Positions 17,410-27,393 are shown, counted from the first letter of the stretch. The stretch: 64,000 nucleotides of DNA from an uncultured Bacteroidales bacterium (GCA_903877385.1 CAIRDP010000009.1:1-64000), one strand, 5' to 3'. Program-made: numbers and translations. The notes: a model not told the origin generated them from the letters alone.

Positions 17410-19794
17410 CTATTCATATTTTAAGGCGTTAACCGGGTTGGCTCTTAAAACTTTCAGGGTCCTTACTAGCAATATGCCTGAAACAAACAGGGTGACTGTA
17501 ACAACGCATAAAAGCATTACCCATAAACTGATGTTCACCCTGTAATAAAATTCCTTGAGCCAGAGGTCCATGAGCAGCCACGAAACCGGTATTGCCACTA
17601 TGGTTGCGAGCAAAGTGTACACCAGGAATTCTTTCTGCATCTGGTAAATGATCTGGAAGTTCGAGGCCCCGAACACTTTCCTGACAGCCGTCTCCTTGGT
17701 CTTTCGTTCGGAGATCAGTAAAGCCAGGCCAAACAGGCCCATCCCGGTAATGATAAAGGCAAGGATTGTAAAGACAGCCACCGCAATCACGAAATTATTT
17801 CCCTTCTTATAAACATGGCCCAGCTCCTTCTGTAGAAAAGAGTATTTAAATGGGATTTTAGGGTAGATTGCTTCCCAGGCCGTCTGAACATTCTGAATTA
17901 CTGATTGTTCACGACCCTGCTTATAATGGATTATCAGGGTGTTTATTGCATATGGATTGTAAAGGAAAGATGTGGCATTGATCCGGTTGTGAAGCGTATG
18001 GAAATTAAGGTCCCTGGCTACTCCAACAATTTCAGCCCCTTTAAGGACCATTCCCAATGGATTCTTTAAACCGCAAGCTCTTACGTTCTCCTCATTAAAA
18101 ATACATTCTATTTCATTCTTGCGGATACTTGCCGTATCAAAATCTCTGCCCCTGACTATTGGGATCCCGAGGGTTTTAAAGAAATCCTTATCAACGCTTA
18201 TCCATTCAATAATAACAGGTTTTTCAGAAGTTGGAACAGCAACCTTGACCGTGTTGATAGAAGTTGAGGGCAGAGATATAAGTCCCGTTCCCGAGCAGGA
18301 AATAACATCAGTATTCCCGGCAAGATTATTTTTAATGGATGAATATTTCCGGAAATCGGGAGCTTTTAATGGAACCAATAAGATATTCTGCCTCGAAATG
18401 GAAATATTACTGATATAACAAAGGCGGATCTGGGTATAAATTGTAATCATGCAGATGAGCAACGATAAGGTGATGAAAAGCTGGAAGGCAATGAAGACCT
18501 TGCTGAGATTGAATTTACCTGGGGTGAAATACCTGGCTTTCAGTGCATTGATTGGGTTGAGGCCGGCCAAGTAAATCGAAACATAAAGCCCTGAAAGAAC
18601 GCCTATGATCAGTGTGATCCCTGCGAAAAATGCAATGTAGATAAGCATATTGCTGGCATGCATGGTAATAGTATAATCAGGCATGCGGGTGATCCTGGGA
18701 TCTATGAGCCCAAGCAGGAACAAAGCCAGGGGCAGGGCCATAAGCGTTAAAAGGACTGACTCGATCAGGATTTGTATCCTTAGTTCCGTTTTTGTTGCCC
18801 CCAGTACCTTGCGTACACCTATTTCCTTGAATCTAAGGGCTGACCTTGCCGTGCTGAGAATGGCATAATTTATACCTGCTAGAAGCAGGATAAAGACTGC
18901 CAGCCATGAATAAGTATACACCGAAAGTTTATTCCCCTGTAGTTGAGAGTTATTCTGAAAATCGGCTGATTCAAGGTAAATATCTCTGAATGACTGAAAT
19001 GAAATATTTATTTTAGCATCCTTCCAGTCTTTCTCATCCAGGATTGACGGGATCCTCCCGGCCAATCCCTTTACATCAGTGCCTTTTGAAAATTCACAAA
19101 GGGATTCTACTGAAAAATCATGGTAGGAGTTAAAGATAGGACTGAGTTCCGGTATAGCCTCGTTTAGAATTTTTTCATAAAAAGGAAAATCGGCTATAAA
19201 ATCCGCCTTTAGGGTTGAATTCCAGGGAAGGTCTTTGTAGACTCCTGCCAAGGCCATATCGTAACTCTTTTTTCCTACAAGCAGCCTGATGGTCTGAAGC
19301 AATATTAAATCACCCCGAAAATATTTCTTCAGGGCGGTTTCCGAAATGAAGAGACGGTTGGGCTTCTCACTTGCTACATTATGGTCACCCCGCGTAAAGT
19401 TGATATCAAGCATGCCGAAGATCTCTTCGTCGGCACAAATAAAATCGGGACTTTCATAAATTTTATCGCTCCCAACCACCGATACCCTGGCTGGCATAAA
19501 CATCGCATGCATTATCCTTGTAACTGCCTTACATTCATAAATATGCCTTATAAGTAAGGGTTTTACAAGTTTGGAGCCGCTAGGGGAAGCTTGTCCTTTC
19601 GAATCTTTAAAGATTGCCCTATAAAGCTGCTTTTGCTTTGGGAAACATTGGTTGTAACTGGTTTCATTGATGGCAAATACCAGGAGGACGAAAGCAGCAG
19701 TAAGCCCCAGTACCAGGCCTGTAAGGTTGATAACAGTATAGGTTTTATTGCTGACTATGGTGCGGTAAGAGGTGACGAGGGCGTTCCGTATCAT
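17410..19794 (-). CDS. FtsX/MacB-type ABC permease
   Basis: A 794-residue Bacteroidota-type permease with two MacB-FtsX units. A membrane helix at about 20-43 is followed by a ~230-residue extracytoplasmic MacB_PCD domain and a three-helix FtsX block (about 285-410, containing EIGVRKVLGATK). A further helix and second extracytoplasmic domain lead to a C-terminal FtsX block with ETAVRKVFGASN. Both VRKVxGA elements are the usual coupling helices to the ATPase. Its partner is the ATPase at 14528-15199. In such clusters the transporter may act in immunity or release of the product; which one is not known. The gene is nine bases after the pseudo-radical-SAM gene and three bases before the exporter gene. 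Confidence 0.93.
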   Translation of the reverse strand: MIRNALVTSYRTIVSNKTYTVINLTGLVLGLTAAFVLLVFAINETSYNQCFPKQKQLYRAIFKDSKGQASPSGSKLVKPLLIRHIYECKAVTRIMHAMFMPARVSVVGSDKIYESPDFICADEEIFGMLDINFTRGDHNVASEKPNRLFISETALKKYFRGDLILLQTIRLLVGKKSYDMALAGVYKDLPWNSTLKADFIADFPFYEKILNEAIPELSPIFNSYHDFSVESLCEFSKGTDVKGLAGRIPSILDEKDWKDAKINISFQSFRDIYLESADFQNNSQLQGNKLSVYTYSWLAVFILLLAGINYAILSTARSALRFKEIGVRKVLGATKTELRIQILIESVLLTLMALPLALFLLGLIDPRITRMPDYTITMHASNMLIYIAFFAGITLIIGVLSGLYVSIYLAGLNPINALKARYFTPGKFNLSKVFIAFQLFITLSLLICMITIYTQIRLCYISNISISRQNILLVPLKAPDFRKYSSIKNNLAGNTDVISCSGTGLISLPSTSINTVKVAVPTSEKPVIIEWISVDKDFFKTLGIPIVRGRDFDTASIRKNEIECIFNEENVRACGLKNPLGMVLKGAEIVGVARDLNFHTLHNRINATSFLYNPYAINTLIIHYKQGREQSVIQNVQTAWEAIYPKIPFKYSFLQKELGHVYKKGNNFVIAVAVFTILAFIITGMGLFGLALLISERKTKETAVRKVFGASNFQIIYQMQKEFLVYTLLATIVAIPVSWLLMDLWLKEFYYRVNISLWVMLLCVVTVTLFVSGILLVRTLKVLRANPVNALKYE

Positions 19795-19803
19795 GATCCG
19801 GGT

Positions 19804-21057
19804 TTATAAAACATCGCAAAAGTTAAACTTTTTCATAAAAAGTTCATAGTTCCCTACAGGCGGGCAGAAAAGCCTGTACAGGCAACCACTGCAGGGTTTG
19901 ACTTTCATCCTGGTAAGGTTCCAGCTTTGGCCATCGTATAATTCATTTCTTACCAGGTCTGAAATACGTGCATCCCTGATGTTCCCAATGCTGTTGTGGT
20001 TGAGGTTGGCATAAGCATCCCCGTTGGTTTTGATGAATATTTTTCCGAAAAGATGTTCATTGATCAGGCTTCTTGAATAGATCTGCTGCTGGTTTGGTTT
20101 CAGGTTTAGGATGTCATTTTTTGCCAGGAATACATTCTCTTTAAAGAACCCTTGATTCAGTCCGTCAAAATAAGGGAAAATAAATGTTTTTTCACTCCCT
20201 CCTTCATTAATCAACCCGGTGAGGCTTTGATATTCCCCAATCGACCGGATGAGAAAATTGAGCTCAATTCTCTTTTGTTTTTTAATGAATTCCGGGTTCT
20301 TACGGATCTCCCTAAGGGCTGATGGCCCATCGGGGAAAGTTATATAGAACGAAACCCGGCTTCTGACTGTTCTCAAAGCATTCCAAACCAAATCCGGTTC
20401 ATGGCATGGCAGGGGAATATGAAAGGTAAGAGGCAGAGAAAGCTTCCTGGCTTGTTTCAGCATATCGCTGAACCGGGAATACCTGGTAATATCTGAACCG
20501 CTCAGATCTAACCCGATCCCGCCTACGCCCGAGTGGGGGGAGCAGGCGTTGATTACCACTCCGAAGTCCATTTCGCTGTACCCCTGAGAATTGTATACCG
20601 GGCAGGAAAACTGTTCCGATGCAAACCTGTAATTGGTACAAAGCTTATCATTATCCTCATTCAGGAAAAAGTATATGTTACGCAGGTAGTCATCCGCAGA
20701 GAATGAAGGAAAATCTTTTGCAGGAGGATAGTTTTTAATCACAGGTTTAGGCCTGATAACCGAAGGTTTATTCCCCGGCTGAAGTGACACCAGGTCGCCG
20801 CTGAAACTCTCCTTCAGATCTGATAAGAGGGTTGAAATATCACTTTGGCCAGGCGGGACAATGATCTCAGCAAGGAATCCCTCAGATGCATCCTCGGTTT
20901 TACTGATGAGATCTGCAATGGCTGCCGCTCCCCTGTACTCGAGGATCTTCCTGTTAAGTGAATTATAGATCAATACATCATTCCTGCTCACTACCGAAAA
21001 CGTGTAGGGCTCCAGGTAAAGGTACAGAGTATTGCTATTTTGCGAGGAATGCTTCAT
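19804..21057 (-). CDS. Pseudo-radical-SAM protein of the GG-Bacteroidales system
   Basis: It resembles the partner radical SAM enzyme in layout but has no CxxxCxxC motif, so it should not bind the SAM-cleaving cluster. It does carry a C-terminal SPASM-like cysteine set (CSGCLYRLFCPP and a final FCDVL). An N-terminal region with LEPYTF and a beta-rich segment would fit a leader-recognition or scaffold role. This matches what I recall as TIGR04150, the pseudo-rSAM of GG-Bacteroidales natural-product loci. I placed the start at the ATG at 21057 because it is followed by the family-like LYLEPYTF region; an upstream ATG at 21072 would add five residues. It overlaps the end of the maturase gene. 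A role as a non-catalytic subunit of the maturase is inferred. Confidence 0.85.
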   Translation of the reverse strand: MKHSSQNSNTLYLYLEPYTFSVVSRNDVLIYNSLNRKILEYRGAAAIADLISKTEDASEGFLAEIIVPPGQSDISTLLSDLKESFSGDLVSLQPGNKPSVIRPKPVIKNYPPAKDFPSFSADDYLRNIYFFLNEDNDKLCTNYRFASEQFSCPVYNSQGYSEMDFGVVINACSPHSGVGGIGLDLSGSDITRYSRFSDMLKQARKLSLPLTFHIPLPCHEPDLVWNALRTVRSRVSFYITFPDGPSALREIRKNPEFIKKQKRIELNFLIRSIGEYQSLTGLINEGGSEKTFIFPYFDGLNQGFFKENVFLAKNDILNLKPNQQQIYSRSLINEHLFGKIFIKTNGDAYANLNHNSIGNIRDARISDLVRNELYDGQSWNLTRMKVKPCSGCLYRLFCPPVGNYELFMKKFNFCDVL

Positions 21058-22552
21058 CCCGGATCCGTGCAAAGAGTGAATTGTCTTTTTCTAAATTATT
21101 GAATATTTCGCTTAGATGTTGAGTGAACTTGTTTTTATTCATGAAGAACTCACAGGAAGGAACTCCTGTCTCAACTCCTGTATTAAATATGCATTCCTTG
21201 CAATTGTCGGAAAGGTAACATTGATTGCAAAGCTTTTTGATCCTGCTAAAATAGCTATTATAGGTTTCGGTGATCCTGTTACTGTCAATATCAATTTTTG
21301 ATCCTTTTACTGATCCGAGTTCAAAGATCCTGCTGATGTGTTCGCAGGGGTAGATCCCCCCGTCGGCACTCATATACAGCCTCAGGTCGAAGGGGGAGCA
21401 TGTGGCAGTGGGTAGGTACTTTCGTGGATCTTTCTGTTTTTTAAGGGGGTTAAGCAGCTGTTTAGGGTGGCGGAACACAAAATTCCCAAAGCGTTCAAAG
21501 ATCTCGGCTGTTTCGGCTACAAGGGGATGTTTTGTAAACATTTCTTGTACGTACCAGCTATTGTCAACCGAGGGGAGCTGCGATTCCAGGAATGTCTCCT
21601 TAAACTCCTCTCTGAATTCCCCAACCAAACCGGTAGTGGTAATACTTGAGAGTATGGGTGTTTTGCCGTATTTTGACGAGAAATGCTCGTAAATTGTTTT
21701 CAGGTTATTCCGGCTATGCCTTACAGTGAGGAAAATAACCCTGCGGTCAAAGTACAACGGATATTTTTCCCTGACCATGTCGATATTCCTGGTCACCAGT
21801 TCAAATGAAGGCTTTTTATTCGTTTTTAGTATCCTGAATGAGTTTGCAAACTCATCCCCGTCGAGGCTGATAGCCAGTTCAAAATCGTTTTCAACCAGGA
21901 AGTTGATGTACTTCCTGAGCAATAAACCATTGGTTGTAAGTGAGTATTTGATTTTTAAATAACGGTCCTTATGGGCCTTTATATAATTTACAATCTGCTC
22001 TATAAAGCTGAAGTTCTTAAAAGGCTCCCCCCCGTAAAAGCTGATGGCCAGTTCCTGGTCAGGATTGATGCGGCGTTTGCTTAGAATAAGATCCAGAAGC
22101 TGAATGGCATCCCCTGTATTGATTTTATTCCTTTCCCTCTCTTTGTTAAAATAGAACTTGCTGTAGGTACAATAAACGCAATCGAGATTGCAGTCTTCGG
22201 TTGTTTCAAAAATAATCTGTTTGGTCTGGGCCAGGTTCTGTTCAATCCTGTTTGGGGGGAACACCCCATCCCGGTTTTTCTGAACCCCAGGTTTGAAAAA
22301 CCCATAATGCTTTAGAAAATAAAATTTTTTAAGGTAATACTGGTATTCGGAGAGGCAATAATTTCCCAGGCCGGGAATGCGTACAAGCTGGCTTTTGCCG
22401 GCTTTATTTTTGATTCTTTCAGGGGATTTAACAGCTCCCTGCAAACCGGCAAAATAATTTATAAGCGGGTGGGAGAGAAGGAATTGCTTGTTGTAGGAAC
22501 TATATAAATATTGATGGCCTGTTGTAGTTGAAAAGGGGATAGCCGCTTTCAT
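21035..22552 (-). CDS. Radical SAM/SPASM peptide maturase
   Basis: The 505-residue enzyme has the SAM-binding cluster motif C121-x3-C125-x2-C128 (TEDCNLDCVYC), then the AISFYGGEP glycine motif of the SAM-binding barrel. The C-terminal SPASM domain contains many cysteines (CEHI near residue 400, then CNQCYLSDNCKEC and a final PSCEFF) that should hold auxiliary Fe-S clusters. Residues 1-110 form an N-terminal extension that may bind the leader peptide. SPASM enzymes of this type make thioether or carbon-carbon crosslinks in ribosomal peptides. The 44-residue core encoded next door has four cysteines, which favours thioethers, but the chemistry is unproven. It starts 81 bases after the precursor gene and matches what I recall as TIGR04148. 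Confidence 0.93.
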   Translation of the reverse strand: MKAAIPFSTTTGHQYLYSSYNKQFLLSHPLINYFAGLQGAVKSPERIKNKAGKSQLVRIPGLGNYCLSEYQYYLKKFYFLKHYGFFKPGVQKNRDGVFPPNRIEQNLAQTKQIIFETTEDCNLDCVYCTYSKFYFNKERERNKINTGDAIQLLDLILSKRRINPDQELAISFYGGEPFKNFSFIEQIVNYIKAHKDRYLKIKYSLTTNGLLLRKYINFLVENDFELAISLDGDEFANSFRILKTNKKPSFELVTRNIDMVREKYPLYFDRRVIFLTVRHSRNNLKTIYEHFSSKYGKTPILSSITTTGLVGEFREEFKETFLESQLPSVDNSWYVQEMFTKHPLVAETAEIFERFGNFVFRHPKQLLNPLKKQKDPRKYLPTATCSPFDLRLYMSADGGIYPCEHISRIFELGSVKGSKIDIDSNRITETYNSYFSRIKKLCNQCYLSDNCKECIFNTGVETGVPSCEFFMNKNKFTQHLSEIFNNLEKDNSLFARIRDEAFLAK

Positions 22553-22633
22553 GGTTTTTTATTGCAGGGTAAAAACGATTCAACCCCGCAAAGATAAGGT
22601 TTTGCAAGCCGTAAATATGAAAGAAACCTGGTA

Positions 22634-22843
22634 TCAGAGATTACCGGCTTTATTCTTGGTCGAATTGTAGTTGGGGCCGTCGGGGCATAAGCAAATGTCA
22701 CCTGCCGGGGATTGCTGATATACAGTGACTGCAGGAGCAGTAGTTGAGCAAATACATTTTATATCAGCTCCACCGCGTACGTTTGAAAGGTTTGACTTCT
22801 TGATTTCGGCGTTGTACAGGTTGATGAGGTTGAAAGCTTTCAT
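22634..22843 (-). CDS. Ribosomal natural-product precursor with Gly-Gly leader
   Basis: The 69-residue peptide has a leader of 25 residues with the pattern KAFNLINLYNAEIKKSNL, ending in NVRGG. It fits the GG-Bacteroidales precursor family (TIGR04149 as I recall). Cleavage after G25 leaves a 44-residue core. It contains two CxC motifs, C30-I-C32 and C51-L-C53, 18 residues apart, with Thr, Ser, Pro, Tyr and Asp/Asn between and after them. There are no other cysteines. The paired CxC sites are likely targets of the radical SAM enzyme. It is the first gene of the operon and has its own sigma-54 promoter 47 bases upstream. I saw no second precursor gene in the intergenic spaces. Confidence 0.9.
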   Translation of the reverse strand: MKAFNLINLYNAEIKKSNLSNVRGGADIKCICSTTAPAVTVYQQSPAGDICLCPDGPNYNSTKNKAGNL

Positions 22844-22889
22844 ATGTTTGTTTTTTTGGGTTATTTCTTTGTTTTATATGACTATACAA

Positions 22890-22906
22890 GAGCAAATATC
22901 GTGCCA
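22890..22906 (-). promoter_or_regulatory. Consensus sigma-54 promoter of the peptide operon
   Basis: On the minus strand TGGCAC-GATAT-TTGCTC matches the -24/-12 consensus, with GG at 22905-22904 and GC at 22893-22892. Transcription should start near 22880, leaving a 5' leader of about 37 bases before the precursor ATG. Confidence 0.88.
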
Positions 22907-22958
22907 ATAACGTAACAGCAATAATACCAAATAGATAGCAATTTTGATGATTTTTTAA

Positions 22959-23019
22959 GTGTAAAAATATTTGACATAAGTGTAAAAATATTTTACAGAA
23001 GTGTAAAAATATTTTACAC
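22959..23019. promoter_or_regulatory. Enhancer (UAS) array of 19-bp palindromes, copy 2
   Basis: Three units start at 22959, 22980 and 23001, an exact 21-bp pitch. The third, GTGTAAAA-ATA-TTTTACAC, is perfect and identical to the middle unit of copy 1; the second differs at one end position; the first has a mismatch in the right arm. The array starts 53 bp upstream of the -24 box, at the typical distance for an enhancer-binding regulator. The 52 bp between box and array also resemble copy 1, with a shared ATTTTGATGA block at 22940-22950. Confidence 0.88.
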
Positions 23020-23083
23020 TATTGGCCTTTTTAGAAACTGAAATTAAAGGAATTTAGGGAATCCTGAATTTACCTGGAGTGTT

Positions 23084-25162
23084 TTAGTTCCGGGGGGCAT
23101 GATGTGAAAACCGGATGATCAGAATCTCTGCCGCAATGAATAAAAGGGCCAGAATAATAAACCATTTCCATAAAGGCACACCCATATTCAATTGTTCAAC
23201 CTGCTTTGTAAAAGGAAGGCCTGATGGTTTAAGAACAAGCATGTTCCGGAGGTTGTATTTTTTCAGATTACCGTCTATCTCTTTGCTGCTGAAACAGTTG
23301 ATGTTTGATTCCCTGCGGTCATAATTAAAGGCAAGGGAGGAGAGCTGTTTATTGCCACGGTAGACCAAATACCAGCCGGCTTCATTGATCTGTCCATGAA
23401 TAAAAGCCTGTACCTGCTGCCCTGATGTTCTCATCTCAGGAATAAATTCAAACGAATTGCTCCAGTTTTTAATTTTAACCATATTCTTATCGTTTATGGT
23501 ATCTGAAGGAAGAGTGAGAGGCTCATTCCGGCCAATTATATAATACAATGAAGACTGGTTCTCGCTTAAAAAGGTCATTCTGAACATGACAGGAACGAAT
23601 AACAGGTGCTGCTGGAAATTTGAGCAGGATGGATCGAGAGGTGATGCGCACAAATACAGTTTTCCTTTGCCGATGTTCGTGCTGTTGAAAAAAGGAAGCC
23701 CGTCCTGCAGCCTCATAAGGACTGTTGCAGGATTAGTGGCACCGTTTATCAGGGGATAGTGTTTTGTTACCTGTGGAAAGTCCACATTATCAGGCATCCT
23801 GACCTTACCTGATGCGTCTTTTTCAAATACATCCGTAAACAGTTCGTTCTCCACATCAAGTGAAGCGACCCTTTGTTTTACCGTATCAATCTTACCCAAA
23901 GTGGATGTTCCTAGAGAAGTAAAAAAGGTATTATAGGTCTGGCTAACAGTAATTTCTGGTGGGAATATGCAGACTGAGCCACCTCTTTCAATAAATAATT
24001 TAAGCTCATTGGCCAAACCTGAGGCAAGTTCGTCCATGCCTGAGATCAGTATCAGGTTTTGTTTATTGAATGATCCATAGTCGACCTGGTTGGCAGGGTA
24101 TGAACGGTAGATGAATATTGAATCGGAGGTAAACAGGGATTTAAGATAGGGGTTGGGAGACTTGCCGTAAATACAGAGAACCTTTACCTCGTCGGAAATA
24201 TCATAGGCAAAATAAAACATGTCGTCGTAAACGATAGGATAATCTGTGATATCCAGCCTCCCAAGCTGAAAACCGCTTTTATCTTCGGTATATGGCAGGG
24301 AAACTTCGGTTGACTGATCGGGTCCGATATTAAAACTGGTTACCGATTTCTGAAGGCCGTTCAGCATAAGCCGAAGTGGGATTTCCTTAAGTTGGTCACT
24401 GCCGCAATTCCTTATACTTACTTTAAGTTTAACCGCCTGACCCAGGCTGTGAACAGGGGTTGTGAACCAGATTGAATCTATATAAAGATTATTTTGCTTG
24501 ACAGATTCAACTGGAACCAGAATATAATGGGTGGTTGAGTCAGTATGCAGGTTCTCAAAATCTGCTGTGCTTTTCTGAAAGTCAGATATGAGGAATAATG
24601 AATGAGCCCCTGCTTGCCGGGCAAACAGATCGTTCTGCCTTCGAAAGATCTCATGCAGGCCAACTGAAGCATGAGTGATTTTCACTTCCTTGAGCATGCT
24701 TAGAAATTCTTCACGGCTTACAAATGGCATATGTTTCCCTTCGAAGTCGTTGGTCACTAACTGAAAAACGTCGGATGACTTGTAGGCAGTAACAATTTCT
24801 GAAGCCCGTTTTTTTGCCAGGTCAAGCAGCCGTCCTTCGGTCCCGATTGCCTCCATGGAGTATGAGTTGTCAATATAGATGCTGATGGCCTGGTATCCCG
24901 ATTTATGGTTGCCTTGCAAGGGCGAAGGGATAAAAGGCTGTGCAAAAGCCAAGACAAGGGCAGCTATTGCCAGCAGTCTTGCTGCCAGTACCAGGAGTTG
25001 CTTCAGCCTTGAACGTTTACGGGTTTCGACTTGTATATTTAAAAGATAACGGACGTTGGTAAAATATTCTTTCCTGTAACGGCGCAAGTTGAATAAATGG
25101 ATCAGGACAGGGATTGCAAGTACGCTGAGGCCATACAGGAAAGAGGGGTTTAAAAACTCCAT
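23084..25162 (-). CDS. BatA-domain / von Willebrand A-like membrane protein
   Basis: The 692-residue protein starts with the BatA N-terminal domain: FLNPSFLYGLSVLAIPVLIHLFNLRRYRK, then a second membrane helix near residues 60-80. A vWA-like region follows (IYIDNSYSMEA near 98), then a long beta-rich extracytoplasmic segment with a glutamine-amidotransferase-like part near residues 320-400. A C-terminal membrane helix (about 665-685) closes it. Such proteins are widespread in Bacteroidota, usually near MoxR and DUF58 genes; here the nearest DUF58 gene is at 36011, far away. The role is probably envelope-related but unproven. It lies upstream of the peptide operon on the same strand, but the UAS array and sigma-54 promoter in the intervening 240 bases separate them transcriptionally. 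Confidence 0.88.
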   Translation of the reverse strand: MEFLNPSFLYGLSVLAIPVLIHLFNLRRYRKEYFTNVRYLLNIQVETRKRSRLKQLLVLAARLLAIAALVLAFAQPFIPSPLQGNHKSGYQAISIYIDNSYSMEAIGTEGRLLDLAKKRASEIVTAYKSSDVFQLVTNDFEGKHMPFVSREEFLSMLKEVKITHASVGLHEIFRRQNDLFARQAGAHSLFLISDFQKSTADFENLHTDSTTHYILVPVESVKQNNLYIDSIWFTTPVHSLGQAVKLKVSIRNCGSDQLKEIPLRLMLNGLQKSVTSFNIGPDQSTEVSLPYTEDKSGFQLGRLDITDYPIVYDDMFYFAYDISDEVKVLCIYGKSPNPYLKSLFTSDSIFIYRSYPANQVDYGSFNKQNLILISGMDELASGLANELKLFIERGGSVCIFPPEITVSQTYNTFFTSLGTSTLGKIDTVKQRVASLDVENELFTDVFEKDASGKVRMPDNVDFPQVTKHYPLINGATNPATVLMRLQDGLPFFNSTNIGKGKLYLCASPLDPSCSNFQQHLLFVPVMFRMTFLSENQSSLYYIIGRNEPLTLPSDTINDKNMVKIKNWSNSFEFIPEMRTSGQQVQAFIHGQINEAGWYLVYRGNKQLSSLAFNYDRRESNINCFSSKEIDGNLKKYNLRNMLVLKPSGLPFTKQVEQLNMGVPLWKWFIILALLFIAAEILIIRFSHHAPRN

Positions 25163-25205
25163 TTAGAATGATTTGGTTTGGCAAAAGTACTAAAAGGAAA
25201 AGCGC

Positions 25206-25244
25206 AAAAAAAAGGCTGTCATGCCTGGTGCCGACAGCCTTTTT
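25206..25244. terminator. Rho-independent terminator after gdhA
   Basis: GGCTGTC (25214-25220) pairs with GACAGCC (25233-25239), with an A run on one side and a T run on the other. On the minus strand it directly follows the gdhA stop. Confidence 0.85.
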
Positions 25245-25259
25245 GCAAGAGACTGATTT

Positions 25260-26603
<1,344 letters not shown>

Positions 26604-26669
26604 TCAGTTTTAGATTATTAATAAGTTTTAAGCTTTACCAGATCAAAATTGTTAATAAAATAACAAAAG

Positions 26670-26700
26670 CAAAATTACGGCGATTTTCATGAACAACAAA
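26670..26700 (-). promoter_or_regulatory. Housekeeping promoter of gdhA
   Basis: On the minus strand, TTTG (26700-26697), 19 bases, then TAATTTTG (26677-26670) is an exact match to the Bacteroidota primary promoter. The start codon lies about 73 bases downstream, leaving a leader of roughly 65 bases. Confidence 0.75.
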
Positions 26701-26727
26701 ACAAAACCATTATTTTCAAAGGCAAAA

Positions 26728-27393
26728 CTACTTTTTCGGACTCCCCGGGGCGGTAGTATTTATGGCATTACCTCCTTTGTATACTATACTCTGGGTTATC
26801 TTCCCGTTTTCGGCATAGAAAATTTCCTCACCGTCTTTTATACTATTCTTATAATGAGTGAATTGCTTGATCTGCCCGTTTGAATAGTAAGCTTTCTGGC
26901 TGCCATTGCCGTTAGTAAACTCACCCTGCCCAGTCACTCTGCCGAATGAATCATAATACATCCAGATACCCTCGTACATCCCGTTCTTATAATGCCCGTC
27001 AACCTTCAATACACGGTTTGGATACCATTCCTGGAACAGTCCTTCGGGCTTACCGTTAACATAATTCATTTCCTGGATCATATGGGAATATCTGTCCCAG
27101 GTTCTTGCCGCCCCGTTTAATATCCCTTTCTGGTAAGTCTGAAGTTCTTTACGGTATCCCGATTGATAGTAACGGAGGAGGGAGCCTTCCAGCATATTAT
27201 CTTTATAAGTACACGACATCATGGCTTTGCCGGTTTCATAATAATAAACAGCTTCGCCCTGGTATTTCCCGCTTTTTGTGGTGACCTCCGATTTGATCTG
27301 GCCTGAAGGATAATATTCCTTTTGGGTATGTGTGCAAGCTGTCAGCATTAGTACGAAGAAACTTAAAAGCAAGGGAAGAGAAATGGCTTTCAT
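26728..27393 (-). CDS. YwqK/MORN-repeat lipoprotein
   Basis: A lipoprotein signal peptide ends in LTAC (C20). The rest of the 221 residues is a chain of about seven short repeats of the form YYxxGxxKxxxxYKNGxxxGxxxxY, the YwqK / MORN_2 type. Examples are EYYPSGQIKSE near the start and AYYSNGQIKQFTHYKN near the end. Related proteins are labelled toxin-antitoxin YwqK family antitoxins, but for a lipoprotein in Bacteroidota that label says little; a surface binding or structural role is more likely. It follows marC on the same strand by 23 bases and may be the last gene of that operon. Confidence 0.85.
   Translation of the reverse strand: MKAISLPLLLSFFVLMLTACTHTQKEYYPSGQIKSEVTTKSGKYQGEAVYYYETGKAMMSCTYKDNMLEGSLLRYYQSGYRKELQTYQKGILNGAARTWDRYSHMIQEMNYVNGKPEGLFQEWYPNRVLKVDGHYKNGMYEGIWMYYDSFGRVTGQGEFTNGNGSQKAYYSNGQIKQFTHYKNSIKDGEEIFYAENGKITQSIVYKGGNAINTTAPGSPKK

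Noticed and set aside
22959-23019. Regular repeats that could be read as a CRISPR array
   Set aside because: The 19-bp units are palindromic and only two bases apart, with no room for spacers, and no cas genes are present. They fit regulator binding sites.
22553-23083. Additional precursor peptides next to the maturase
   Set aside because: The gaps at 22553-22633 and 22844-23083 contain no short frame with a Gly-Gly leader.
23084-25162. BatA-like gene as part of the peptide operon
   Set aside because: It is upstream on the same strand, but the enhancer array and sigma-54 promoter lie between it and the precursor, and its function does not fit.
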